Shown here in pieces: positions 8,659-16,975 of a stretch of 64,000 nt of DNA. This stretch comes from Ponticaulis sp. (lineage in GTDB: Bacteria > Pseudomonadota > Alphaproteobacteria > Caulobacterales > Hyphomonadaceae). Positions within the stretch are counted from its first letter, which is position 1, and each line of letters starts with the position of its first letter. The notes beneath the pieces are model-generated. The model had not been told where the DNA came from. It ran no database searches and was given only the letters and a program-made list of their open reading frames with translations. A program made the position numbers and the translations under genes. Location: NCBI GenBank assembly GCA_002723155.1, contig PBNO01000004.1, positions 95,740-159,739 on the forward strand, in the 5' to 3' direction.

Positions 8659-9932
8659 GACGCAGCTGCGATCTTCAGATGTTTGAGCGCCGCTTCTTTG
8701 GCGAGGCGAAGCGGTTTGTCACCTGAAAGATAGGAGGCAAGCTTGCCTGTGTCAGGTTCAAAAGTGCGCTCGCCTTTCAGCCATGGTAGCGCCGCGGCTG
8801 CGAGCGACTGTGCGTCACTGACAAATTCGGCAGCGCCTGCGGCTGTCATATCAGCGAACTCAGCCTTGAAATTGTCTGTCTCCGGCTCGGAGAGGACATA
8901 GCGATCCAGCTTGAGCGCTTCGATCGGGTTGTGGCCCAGAATACCGGAGCCTGGCTTGCCGCCACCCAGAAAGACAACGTTCGCAAGCCGCATCCAGAGG
9001 CCCAGCTCGCCGAGCGTATCGCAGAGCCATATCTGGTCACCTTCTGACGGCGCGCTCTCCTGAAAGCGGTGATAGAATGGATAGCCGCCAATGACCGGCA
9101 TAATGTCGCCAGCACGTTCAGGGTGGCGCGGCGCGATGATCAAAAGCGCATTCGGCAACTCTTTGAGGATCTCCTCAAACGCGTCGACCACCATCTCTTC
9201 TTCGCCCGGATGGGTGGAGAGGGCAGCAAATACCGGACGATTGCCGATGAGAACGCGCAGCCGATCCAGCTCTGCCTCGTCTGCGGCGAGTTCAGGTGCA
9301 GCATATTTCAGATTGCCCGCGAGTTTCAGGCGCTTGCCGGTGAGGAGGCGCAGACCGTCCATTGTCCGCTGGTTGGCTGGCAGGATCGGCTCGAAACCTC
9401 CAAGCAGCTTTTTGGCAAGTTTGGGATAGCGTTCCCAGCCCTGAAGGCTTTTCTCCGTCATGCGGGCATTCACCAGCATGCGGGGAATACGTTTTTTATC
9501 GAGCTTGCTCAGCATGTTCGGCCAGATGTCACCCTCGGCGACAATGGCGAGGTCTGGCTGCCAGTGCTTCAGAAAGCGCTCGGTCGCGAAAGGCGTATCT
9601 ATTGGCGCCATCTGGTGGACAAGGTCCGGAAGGTTCTTTCGCGCGATGAGTTCTGCGGACGTCTGGGTTTGGGTGGTGATGACCGCTTGCAAGTCGGGCG
9701 CGCTTTCCTTCAGCGCTTCATAAAGCAGGGTCAGCACCTGACTTTCGCCAATGCTCGCGCCATGCATCCAGACGAGCTTGCCGGCCGGACGTTTGCGGCT
9801 GGCATAGCCACGTCTTTCCTGCAGGCGGTCCGGATTCTCTTTGCCCTTTTTGACTCGGCTGCTGAGAATGAGCGGCAGGAAGGGATCAAGGCCGGCTGTC
9901 AGCGTGCGATAGGTGACGAGCCCGAGTGTCAT
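8655..9932 (-). CDS. waaA: 3-deoxy-D-manno-octulosonic acid transferase
   Basis: Adds Kdo to lipid IVA (GT30 family) at the cytoplasmic face of the inner membrane. The 425-residue protein carries the N-terminal hydrophobic anchor (YRTLTAGLDPFLPLIL), WMHGASIGES with the catalytic Glu, APIDTPFATERFLKHW, and the C-terminal VFLGGGKPGSGILGHNPIEA nucleotide-sugar site. It overlaps the DUF374 gene upstream and lpxK downstream by 4 bp each. Whether it adds one or two Kdo residues is not visible. Confidence 0.93.
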   Translation of the reverse strand: MTLGLVTYRTLTAGLDPFLPLILSSRVKKGKENPDRLQERRGYASRKRPAGKLVWMHGASIGESQVLTLLYEALKESAPDLQAVITTQTQTSAELIARKNLPDLVHQMAPIDTPFATERFLKHWQPDLAIVAEGDIWPNMLSKLDKKRIPRMLVNARMTEKSLQGWERYPKLAKKLLGGFEPILPANQRTMDGLRLLTGKRLKLAGNLKYAAPELAADEAELDRLRVLIGNRPVFAALSTHPGEEEMVVDAFEEILKELPNALLIIAPRHPERAGDIMPVIGGYPFYHRFQESAPSEGDQIWLCDTLGELGLWMRLANVVFLGGGKPGSGILGHNPIEALKLDRYVLSEPETDNFKAEFADMTAAGAAEFVSDAQSLAAAALPWLKGERTFEPDTGKLASYLSGDKPLRLAKEAALKHLKIAAAS

Positions 9933-10672
9933 GCCGTTTCCTCGCTCAGAGGCTCGGGAGGTTCATACGTGCCACCGACAAGCTCTTCTGCGCGCTGTGT
10001 CGCTGCGTTGAGCGCATCTTCCATGCGCTGGCGGATGTCTTCAGCCGGAACGCCGCGCGGCGCTTCGATAATGTCGCCAATCACAATCGCGCCTTTGGTG
10101 AATGGGAAGGGGATGACGAAACGGTCCCAGCTATTGAGGCGTTTGGCCGGGCTGGCGGCGAGGGCATATGTCACGATTTTCGCGCCGCGACGCTGGGCCA
10201 GAAGGGCTGCGCCAAGGCTTGCGCGCTGACGTGGGCCGCGCGGTCCGTCAATGGTGATGCAGACAGCGCCGCCTTCTTTGAGGAGTTCGCCGGTTTCACG
10301 AATGGCCGCCGCGCCGCCTTTGTCCTTGTCCTGCTTCTTCTTGTTGCCGCGAGAGCCACGAATAACTTTCAGGCCCAGCTTTTCAGCCGCTCGCGCTACG
10401 AATTCACCGTCGCGGGACATGGAGATCATAATGGCAAGCTTGCCGTCGCTGCCTGCACGATGGCGCATATACCGCGTCCAACCGACGGGCAGGAGAAGAA
10501 TACGCGAGTGCCAGCTGGCCGCGATCAGACCCTGATCACCGTCCCAGAGTGGTTCAACTTTTTCCAGCCCTTCGACATGCCAGCGATTGGTCCGTCCGAT
10601 CAGTGCCATATAGGCCCAGATCAGGAAGGCCAGTGTCGATTGCACGGGGCCTGAACGCAGAATAGATTTCAT
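9929..10672 (-). CDS. Lysophospholipid/lipid A acyltransferase-like protein, DUF374
   Basis: First gene of the lipid A operon. The 247-residue protein starts with a hydrophobic segment (STLAFLIWAYMALIG) and has the acyltransferase-like blocks AASWHSRILLLPVGW (His), MISMSRDGEFVARAAEKLG and CITIDGPRGPRQRASLG of DUF374. Acyl transfer to a lipid A precursor is probable from family and operon context, but not proven. Start placed at ATG 10672 after AAGGCGGGAG; a TTG 36 bases upstream would lengthen it. The gene is divergent from the phosphatase at 10760, so 10673-10759 holds both promoters. Confidence 0.82.
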   Translation of the reverse strand: MKSILRSGPVQSTLAFLIWAYMALIGRTNRWHVEGLEKVEPLWDGDQGLIAASWHSRILLLPVGWTRYMRHRAGSDGKLAIMISMSRDGEFVARAAEKLGLKVIRGSRGNKKKQDKDKGGAAAIRETGELLKEGGAVCITIDGPRGPRQRASLGAALLAQRRGAKIVTYALAASPAKRLNSWDRFVIPFPFTKGAIVIGDIIEAPRGVPAEDIRQRMEDALNAATQRAEELVGGTYEPPEPLSEETA

Positions 10673-10759
10673 GGCTCCCGCCTTACTCTGTGTTTCATGT
10701 CTGCGCAAATGGGGAAAAGGTAGATTTACGTTGAGAATTCGGTGAGGTAAGGGCCAGTC

Positions 10760-11479
10760 ATGTTTAATAAAACACCCGAACAGAAAGCCCGTCGCCGCGC
10801 CCGTGAGGCCGCGAAAGGCCCGATTGATCTCTCAACGGAAAAAGGCCGCAAGCGCGCCAATAACGAACTCTATTGGGGTGATCACGGTTTTCTGCGTCTT
10901 CGATTTCAGAACCTGCATCAGATTTCAGATGAGATGTGGCGCTCCAACCAGCCGTCTCCGAAGCAGGTGGCAGAACATGCCCGTGAACGCGGTATCAAGA
11001 CAATTCTGAACCTGCGCGGTGAGAGCCCGAAAGGCTATTATCTTCTGGAAAAAGAAGCCTGCGAGGCCAATGGCATCACGCTGGTCGACTTTCAGGTCTT
11101 CTCCCGCAACACGCCGACAAAAGAGCGTATCTTTGAGGCTAAAGAGCTGTTCGATAGTATCGAGTACCCGGCTTTGATGCACTGCAAATCGGGTGCGGAC
11201 CGGGCTGGCGTCATGTCTGTGCTCTACAAGCTGCTGCGAGAAGAAACGAGCCTTGAAGAGGCACGCGACCAGCTCTCTCTGAAATACCTCCATGTGAAGC
11301 ATGGCAAGACAGGCATTCTGGATGCGGTGTTCGAAGTCTATGCGGCCTTTAATGAGCGCCAGCCGACGCCATTCCTTGAATGGGTGGAGAAGTATTACGA
11401 CCCTGAGGCAATCAAAAAGGCCTTCAAAGAGTCCGGTCGTGGCAATTTGCGAATTGACGAGCTGCTCGGTCGCGAATAG
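10760..11479 (+). CDS. Dual-specificity/tyrosine phosphatase-like protein
   Basis: A 239-residue protein with the cysteine-phosphatase signature HCKSGADRAG (C-x5-R, Cys near residue 141) and the upstream general-acid region. A basic N-terminus (KARRRAREAAKG) precedes WRSNQPSPKQ, a segment typical of bacterial DSP-like phosphatases that act on proteins, phosphoinositides or other phosphate esters. TAAGGG lies seven bases before the ATG. It faces away from the lipid A operon, and phosphatases of this group often sit beside envelope genes, so a link to lipid or envelope control is an inference. Confidence 0.82.
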   Translation: MFNKTPEQKARRRAREAAKGPIDLSTEKGRKRANNELYWGDHGFLRLRFQNLHQISDEMWRSNQPSPKQVAEHARERGIKTILNLRGESPKGYYLLEKEACEANGITLVDFQVFSRNTPTKERIFEAKELFDSIEYPALMHCKSGADRAGVMSVLYKLLREETSLEEARDQLSLKYLHVKHGKTGILDAVFEVYAAFNERQPTPFLEWVEKYYDPEAIKKAFKESGRGNLRIDELLGRE

Positions 11480-11558
11480 GCGCAGAATTTGCAAGGGCAA
11501 TGATTGGCTAGTGTCTTAGCTTCGGCTAGGCTCTGTTCTGGGAAGTGGGAGTGGCACA

Positions 11559-11837
11559 ATGAAATACTTCGTAATCAACAGCTTTCGCCTGATGGTCTAC
11601 CTCGTCTATCCGGCGTTTATTCTTTATGCGGGCGCAACCGGCTACATCAATGGCGACGTTTTTGCAGACCGTCTGGGGTCCGATATCTTTCTGAACAAAT
11701 ATGTCTCTGCCGGTTTCGGCCTGTTCCTTGGCTGGGTCATTGCAACGCTGGCTGCGGGTCTGATCATCACGCTCCTGGATATCCGTGACGACGTGAACGA
11801 CATGCTGCGCATCGTCGAGCAACACGAAAAAGAATAA
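11559..11837 (+). CDS. Small two-helix membrane protein
   Basis: A 92-residue protein with two hydrophobic stretches (LMVYLVYPAFILYAG and GFGLFLGWVIATLAAGLIITL) and a charged C-terminus (RDDVNDMLRIVEQHEKE) that could be cytoplasmic. A GGGAGTG sequence sits ahead of the ATG. The topology resembles DUF4282-type small membrane proteins, but I do not recognise the family firmly. It lies between the phosphatase and pmbA on the same strand. Confidence 0.65.
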   Translation: MKYFVINSFRLMVYLVYPAFILYAGATGYINGDVFADRLGSDIFLNKYVSAGFGLFLGWVIATLAAGLIITLLDIRDDVNDMLRIVEQHEKE

Positions 11838-11929
11838 TCTGATCTTTCAGACGACAAAATTCTGGCCTCACCGGTTTTTCGCAGGTGGGGTCAGTTGCAT
11901 TTTGGGGTGACGCAGGTCATCTGAATTCT

Positions 11930-13270
11930 ATGAACGATACGAATTACGAAGAGACACTCAATCGTGTGATTGAGAAAGCGCTGGCCGCTGGTGCCACATC
12001 AGCAGATGCAAGTATGGACCGGTCCCGCGGCGTTGATGTGACCGTGCGTGAGGGCAAGCTGGAAACGATTGAGCGTGATGAGTCGACCGGTGTGTCGCTC
12101 CGCTGTTTCGTTGGTCAGCGTCAGGCGCATGTGTCCGGTTCGGATTTGAGTGCCGATGGCCTGGAAGCTTTGGTGGATCGCTGTGTCAGCATGGCGAAGA
12201 TTGCGCCTGAAGATCAGTATGCAGGTATTGCTGCGCCTGAAGAGCTGGCGCGTGACCTGCCTGAGATCGAGCTCTGGGGCGATGACCCTGTCGAGCCGGA
12301 AGTTCTGGAAGCTGAAGCGATTGAAGCTGAAGCGGCAGCACGCGCTGTTCCTGGCATTAAAGATGTTCCAGGCTCCGGTTCAAGCTGGTCGGCCGGTGAA
12401 GTCTGGCTCGCGGCGTCCAACGGTTTCCGCGCGCACAAATCGTCTTCCCTCTCGGGCGTCGGCCTGTCTGCGATTGCAGAACGCGACGGCGTTATGGAGC
12501 GCGACTATGAGAGCTACACCTCTCGCCGTCGCATTGATCGCCCGACACCGGCTGAAATCGGCCGCGTTGCTGGCGAGCGCACAATTGCCCGTCTTGGCGC
12601 GCAGAAGATCGATAGCCAGAAAGCCGCTGTCTTCTATGATAAGCGTGTTTCTGCCAGCCTGATCGGCGCATTCATCGGCGCGATCTCGGGCGCAGCTATC
12701 GCTCGTGGCACCTCCTTCCTGAAGGACAAGCTGGGCGAGCAGGTCTTCGCAAATGGTATTGAGCTGATTGACGATCCTTTCCGTGCCTTCGGCATGGGAA
12801 GCCGCCGCTTTGATGGCGAAGGTCGTCCGGTTCAGGTGACGAAGATTGTGGAAGACGGACGTCTGACAACATGGCTCTTGAATGGCCCGTCTGCGCGTCA
12901 GCTGGGGCTCAAGCCGAACGGGTTTGCCTCTCCGGGCTTTGGTGACCCGCCGGGTATTTCTGTATCCAACATGCATATGCCTGCGGGCAGCCAGTCACCG
13001 GAAGAGCTGATTTCTTCTGTCGGTAAATGTCTTCAGGTCACTGAAATGTTTGGTCCGAGCATTAACCCGAATACCGGCGACTATTCTGTAGGCGTGTCTG
13101 GCGTCTGGCATGACGGTGAGGGCAACAGCTTCCCTGTGTCTGAAATCACAGTGGCGGACAATCTGATCGAGATGTTCAAACGCCTTGTGCCGGCGAGCGA
13201 TCTTGAATTCCGCAACCGCACCAACACGCCGGGCCTGCTTGTCGAGGGGATGACGATTGCTGGCCGCTGA
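11930..13270 (+). CDS. pmbA: TldD/PmbA family protein, PmbA (TldE) type
   Basis: PmbA/TldE forms a heterodimer with the metalloprotease TldD and helps mature or degrade small peptides such as modified microcins. The protein is about 446 residues, the usual size. It begins NYEETLNRVIEKALAAGATSAD and has the repeated beta-rich TldD fold, with no HExxxH metal motif, which is the PmbA half. ATG 11930 is chosen by length; an in-frame GTG at 11885 would add 15 residues and has no better ribosome site. Its 3' end overlaps cysQ by 14 bp. tldD itself is not in the window. Confidence 0.88.
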   Translation: MNDTNYEETLNRVIEKALAAGATSADASMDRSRGVDVTVREGKLETIERDESTGVSLRCFVGQRQAHVSGSDLSADGLEALVDRCVSMAKIAPEDQYAGIAAPEELARDLPEIELWGDDPVEPEVLEAEAIEAEAAARAVPGIKDVPGSGSSWSAGEVWLAASNGFRAHKSSSLSGVGLSAIAERDGVMERDYESYTSRRRIDRPTPAEIGRVAGERTIARLGAQKIDSQKAAVFYDKRVSASLIGAFIGAISGAAIARGTSFLKDKLGEQVFANGIELIDDPFRAFGMGSRRFDGEGRPVQVTKIVEDGRLTTWLLNGPSARQLGLKPNGFASPGFGDPPGISVSNMHMPAGSQSPEELISSVGKCLQVTEMFGPSINPNTGDYSVGVSGVWHDGEGNSFPVSEITVADNLIEMFKRLVPASDLEFRNRTNTPGLLVEGMTIAGR

Positions 13271-14075
13271 CCTGCAGGCTGATCTAAATCTCCTGCGGGA
13301 CGCCGCCCTCGAGGCCGGCAATATCGCCATGACCTATTTTCACTCGGATCTGAAGATCTGGGAGAAAGAACCGGACCATCCGGTGACGGATGCAGATCTG
13401 GCGGTGAATACATTTCTGGAAGAAAAGCTGCGCGGCGCGCGGCCTGATTATGGCTGGCTGTCCGAGGAAACTCAGGACGGCCCGGAACGCCTGAGCCGTG
13501 ACTGCGTGTTCGTCGTCGATCCCATTGATGGCACGCGCGCCTTCATGGAAGGCAAGCCTCATTTCTGTATCGCGCTGGCCATTCTGGAATTCGGTGAGCC
13601 TGTAGCAGCCGTCATTTATGCGCCGGTCTTCAACGAGTTGTTCGTCGCGGGCAAGGGCCTTGGCGCAACGCGCAATGGCGAGACCATCACCTCCAGCCCG
13701 AAGCCGGAGCTGGAAAAGGCGCGCATCATTGCCGATCCGCGTATGTTTTCACCCGACCATTGGGATGTGCCATGGCCGGAACTCGTCTTTCCCGACGTCA
13801 CGCCGAACGCTACGGCTTACCGCATGGCGCTGGTTGCCGATGGCCGCTGGGACGCTGTTGTCGTTCTCCGTGAGAAGTTCGACTGGGACGTTGCGGCTGC
13901 GGCATTGATCATCGCAGAGGCGGGTGGCCGTGTGAGTTGTCATATTGGTGACGATTTTGTGTTTAATCGGAAAGTCGCATCCCAACGGAGCTTGATTGCT
14001 GCAGGCCCGGTGGTACACGAACTCATTGTGCAGCGGGTCAATCATCTGGTCCTGCCGGAACCCGGCGACTCGTGA
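13257..14075 (+). CDS. cysQ: Inositol-monophosphatase family 3'(2'),5'-bisphosphate nucleotidase, CysQ-like
   Basis: Mg-dependent phosphatase that probably hydrolyses PAP, the by-product of sulfate assimilation. The 272-residue protein has PVTDADLAVN, the metal-binding box VDPIDGTRAF, and WDVAAAALIIAEAGG, all diagnostic of the inositol monophosphatase fold. The TTG start at 13257 is supported by GAGGGG seven bases upstream, inside the end of pmbA. In alphaproteobacteria this gene commonly sits next to DUF4170 and the waaA/lpxK group. Here DUF4170 follows directly but the lipid A genes lie on the other side of pmbA, in reverse orientation. Confidence 0.85.
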   Translation: MLAADLQADLNLLRDAALEAGNIAMTYFHSDLKIWEKEPDHPVTDADLAVNTFLEEKLRGARPDYGWLSEETQDGPERLSRDCVFVVDPIDGTRAFMEGKPHFCIALAILEFGEPVAAVIYAPVFNELFVAGKGLGATRNGETITSSPKPELEKARIIADPRMFSPDHWDVPWPELVFPDVTPNATAYRMALVADGRWDAVVVLREKFDWDVAAAALIIAEAGGRVSCHIGDDFVFNRKVASQRSLIAAGPVVHELIVQRVNHLVLPEPGDS

Positions 14076-14114
14076 TACCGCCGCGAACAGAATTAATGCC
14101 TGGAGACAGACACT

Positions 14115-14369
14115 ATGACCGACTCAGCTACTAGCCAGCAACAGCTTCTCCACATCGTAATCGGTGGTGAGCTGAAAGACGTAACCGACATCGAATTCGA
14201 AGATCTGTCTCAGATCGATTTCGTCGGTGCCTTCCCGAACTATAAAACAGCGTATGACGCATGGAAATCTGCTGCGCAGCGCACAGTAGACTCTGCTGAA
14301 ACCCGCTACTTCATCCTGCACGCTCACAAGCTGCTCGACCCGGAAACGGGAGCGCACCATAGCGTCTGA
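14115..14369 (+). CDS. DUF4170 domain-containing small protein
   Basis: An 84-residue soluble protein of the DUF4170 family, recognisable from LLHIVIGGELKDV, FVGAFPNYKTAYDAWK and YFILHAHKLLDPE. Its function is unknown, but in alphaproteobacteria it is repeatedly found between an inositol-monophosphatase-type gene and lipid A or exporter genes, as here. A good AGGAGA-like site (CTGGAGACAG) precedes the ATG. The next gene, an MsbA-like exporter, appears to begin inside its last codons. Confidence 0.85.
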   Translation: MTDSATSQQQLLHIVIGGELKDVTDIEFEDLSQIDFVGAFPNYKTAYDAWKSAAQRTVDSAETRYFILHAHKLLDPETGAHHSV

Positions 14370-16149
14370 GGTAAAAAGAAAGGCGGGGCTGACCCGCCTT
14401 TTCCGTGAATTCTTCACCTCTCATCTGGGGTGGTTTGTGGCCGGTACCCTGGCCGCCGTTGTGACGTCTCTTGCAGGCGTCACGCAGATGGTTCTTGTCA
14501 AATTTGTGGGTGACACGCTTCAGGCGCTGATAGGCGCGGAGCTGGACCCGGAGAGCCTGATCTACCGTTTCGGCATGCCGGGCGTATCTCTGATCATCAT
14601 CCTGACTGTAGGCATTATCATCGCATCCATCCTTCGGGCAGGATCGCTCTACGGGATGACACTGTTCAACAATACCGGCGTTCAGAAATCGCTTGTGGAT
14701 GTTCAAAACGCCCAGTTTGCGAGCCTGACGCGCGGCGACTTTGCGCGCCTCAGCTCCGCTGCCAGCGGTGATTTTGTGTCCCGCTTTATCAACGACACCA
14801 ATGCCATGCGTGATGCAGGCCTTCGCGTTGCCAACAACTTCACTAAGGGTGTGGTGACGGTTATCGGCGCATTCGTGTCCATGCTGCTGATCGACTGGCA
14901 GCTCACCCTGATTATGCTGGTCGCTTATCCGATCGCTTTTGGTCCTGTGATCGCGCTCGGCAATTCCGTGCGCAAGCGTGCCAAGCAAGCGCAGAAACAG
15001 GTTGGCGAGGTGACCTCGCTTCTCTCTGAAGGGTTTCAGTCCGGCCGCGTGGTGAAAGCCTATGGTCTTGAGGACTATCAGACAGATCGTGTGGGTCGTG
15101 GCTTTATGGAACGCGCGGCGCTTTATCTGAAGGTTCTTCGCGATAAGGCGGCTGTTGATCCGATCCTTGAGGTGACAGGCGGTGTTGCGATTGCCGGTGT
15201 GCTCGGCTTCTCCGCATGGCGCATTTCCATGGGCGATTCTACGCTCGGTGACTTTATCGGCTTTCTTGGTCTGATCGGTCTGGCCGCTCCTGAAATCCGT
15301 GCGCTCGGTACGCTGAACGCGGTCGCTCAGGAAGGCGGGGCAGCGGCTGACCGCGTCTTTGAAGTCCTTGATGACGAAGCTGTGGTTCGTGATGCGCCTG
15401 ATGCGCGCCCTCTCAGCGAGGTGAAAGGCGCGATCAGCTTTAACAATGTCGCGTTTGCGTATCCGGATGGATCGCTGGCGCTTAAAGGCCTGAGCTTTGA
15501 AGCTCGTCCCGGAGAAACAGTCGCGATTGTTGGCCCTAGTGGCGCCGGTAAATCGACTGTCTTCAACCTGTTGCTTCGTCTTTATGACGCGAGTGGCGGT
15601 GAGGTCCTGATTGATGGCGTACCGGTGACCGCGGTCAAAGGCGCAGACCTTCGCGCCAACATGTCGCTCGTGGCGCAGGATGCTGCGCTGTTTGATGACA
15701 CGATCGCGGCAAACATTGCGCTCGGGCGTCTGGGTGCGAGCCGTGAAGACATTGAGCGAGCTGCTGCGCTGGCCAATGCAACCGACTTCATCGCGGCGCT
15801 TCCTGACGGCTATGAAACGCAGGTTGGCGAGCTGGGTCGTAACCTCTCAGGCGGTCAGCGCCAGCGTATCGCACTGGCCCGCGCTATTCTGCGTGATGCG
15901 CCTATCCTGATGCTGGATGAGGCAACGTCTGCACTTGATGCGGATTCTGAAGCCAAGGTTCAGGCTGCGCTCGCAGATTTCTCCAAAGACCGCACCACGC
16001 TTGTCATCGCGCACCGTCTTTCAACTGTGCGGAATGCGGATCGTATTGTCGTGGTGGAAGATGGCCGCGTCGTTGAAAGCGGCGGCCATGATGAGCTGGT
16101 CTCAAGCGGCGGGGTTTATGCCCGCCTTGCAGAGCTTCAGCTGAACTGA
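14359..16149 (+). CDS. MsbA-like ABC transporter, fused permease and ATPase; probable ATA start
   Basis: Half-transporter of about 596 residues, likely flipping lipid A or another lipid across the inner membrane as a homodimer. It has six membrane helices, then an ATPase with Walker A GPSGAGKST, Q-loop VAQDAALFDDT, signature NLSGGQRQR and Walker B LMLDEATSALD. The first ATG/GTG/TTG in frame is GTG 14437. However, the frame is open and coding-like upstream (KAGLTRLFREFFTSHLGWF, the usual N-terminal elbow helix), back to a TAG stop with no standard start. ATA 14359 has GGGAG six bases upstream and overlaps the DUF4170 stop. I place the start there; GTG 14437 is the fallback. Confidence 0.82.
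   Translation: MASEVKRKAGLTRLFREFFTSHLGWFVAGTLAAVVTSLAGVTQMVLVKFVGDTLQALIGAELDPESLIYRFGMPGVSLIIILTVGIIIASILRAGSLYGMTLFNNTGVQKSLVDVQNAQFASLTRGDFARLSSAASGDFVSRFINDTNAMRDAGLRVANNFTKGVVTVIGAFVSMLLIDWQLTLIMLVAYPIAFGPVIALGNSVRKRAKQAQKQVGEVTSLLSEGFQSGRVVKAYGLEDYQTDRVGRGFMERAALYLKVLRDKAAVDPILEVTGGVAIAGVLGFSAWRISMGDSTLGDFIGFLGLIGLAAPEIRALGTLNAVAQEGGAAADRVFEVLDDEAVVRDAPDARPLSEVKGAISFNNVAFAYPDGSLALKGLSFEARPGETVAIVGPSGAGKSTVFNLLLRLYDASGGEVLIDGVPVTAVKGADLRANMSLVAQDAALFDDTIAANIALGRLGASREDIERAAALANATDFIAALPDGYETQVGELGRNLSGGQRQRIALARAILRDAPILMLDEATSALDADSEAKVQAALADFSKDRTTLVIAHRLSTVRNADRIVVVEDGRVVESGGHDELVSSGGVYARLAELQLN
14379..14402 (+). terminator. Terminator-like hairpin after DUF4170, inside the exporter N-terminus
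   Basis: AAAGGCGGG and CCCGCCTTT form a perfect 9-bp stem around a GCTGA loop, ending in a four-base T-run. It lies ten bases after the DUF4170 stop. If the exporter starts at ATA 14359 the stem is within codons 7-15, so it could attenuate exporter expression when not covered by ribosomes. Confidence 0.5.
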
Positions 16150-16826
16150 GCCGACTCCAGCGGGTACTCATTCGCTGCGGTACGCAGGAATTTAGCGAGC
16201 TTTTCAGCCTCTTCGGCGCCCTGAACGGCAACCTTGCGATTGGCGATGTAAGTCGGCACGCCTGAAATACCCATCTGACGGTAGGCCGCTTCTTCACGCA
16301 TGACGTTTTCGAGGTCGGCATCGCGGGAGAGAAGGTCTATCAGCAGATTACGATCCATGCCGATGGACGCGCCGATATCAGCCAGCACGTCTTTATCACC
16401 AATGTCGCGATGGTCTGTGAAATAGGCGTGGAACAGGGCTTCCTTCATGCCATAGCCAAGGTTCTGGCCCTGAGCCCAGCGCAGAAGACGGTGCGCATCC
16501 AGCGTGTTCGGGCGCACTTCAATGCCTGAGAACTTGAACGGAATGCCTTCCGCCTCGCCATACTGTTCCAGCATCTGACGCATGGCAGAGAAACGGTCTT
16601 TCTGCTCGCTCTTTTCGCTATCGCCAGCGCCACCAAATTTGGCGGCCATATACTCTTTATAGGGCATGCCTTCGCGCGGAACGGTCGGGTCGAGCTGGTA
16701 AGGGCGGTAGATGACTTCGACTGGGAATTCATCGCCAATCAGCGCAATAGCTTCGTTGAGACGGCGCATGCCGAGCCAGCACCACGGGCAGACAAGGTCT
16801 GAGACCATTTCGATAAGTACACTCAT
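16137..16826 (-). CDS. DsbA-family oxidoreductase, FrnE-like
   Basis: A 229-residue thioredoxin-fold protein with the active-site motif CPWC (residues about 13-16) after MVSDLV, and a helical insertion typical of FrnE or 2-hydroxychromene-2-carboxylate isomerase relatives. There is no signal peptide, so it should act in the cytoplasm on thiols or a glutathione adduct. The C-terminal GISGVPTYI has the cis-Pro loop. Its 3' end overlaps the ABC transporter gene by 13 bp tail to tail. Confidence 0.85.
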   Translation of the reverse strand: MSVLIEMVSDLVCPWCWLGMRRLNEAIALIGDEFPVEVIYRPYQLDPTVPREGMPYKEYMAAKFGGAGDSEKSEQKDRFSAMRQMLEQYGEAEGIPFKFSGIEVRPNTLDAHRLLRWAQGQNLGYGMKEALFHAYFTDHRDIGDKDVLADIGASIGMDRNLLIDLLSRDADLENVMREEAAYRQMGISGVPTYIANRKVAVQGAEEAEKLAKFLRTAANEYPLESAQFS

Positions 16827-16925
16827 GGCGTTAGACTACCTCTGAAAGCTGGCAAGTGTCACGGGCTGTCCGCTTCTGCATAGAGGATATGCATCTGGTA
16901 GCGTTATCACTTTACCGTGTGACTG

Positions 16926-16953
16926 TTATGGTGAGGAATAAGGTTCACCATAA
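16926..16953. promoter_or_regulatory. 9-bp perfect inverted repeat upstream of pyk
   Basis: TTATGGTGA (16926-16934) and TCACCATAA (16945-16953) are exact reverse complements around a 10-base spacer, ending 22 bases before the pyk ATG. It could be an operator for a repressor of sugar metabolism or a hairpin in the leader. No known box is claimed. Confidence 0.4.
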
Positions 16954-16975
16954 GAGCCGATCGGGAGAAAATTGA

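Noticed and set aside
9069-10229. 386-codon plus-strand frame antisense to waaA and DUF374
   Set aside because: It is covered by two well-supported genes and shows no domain.
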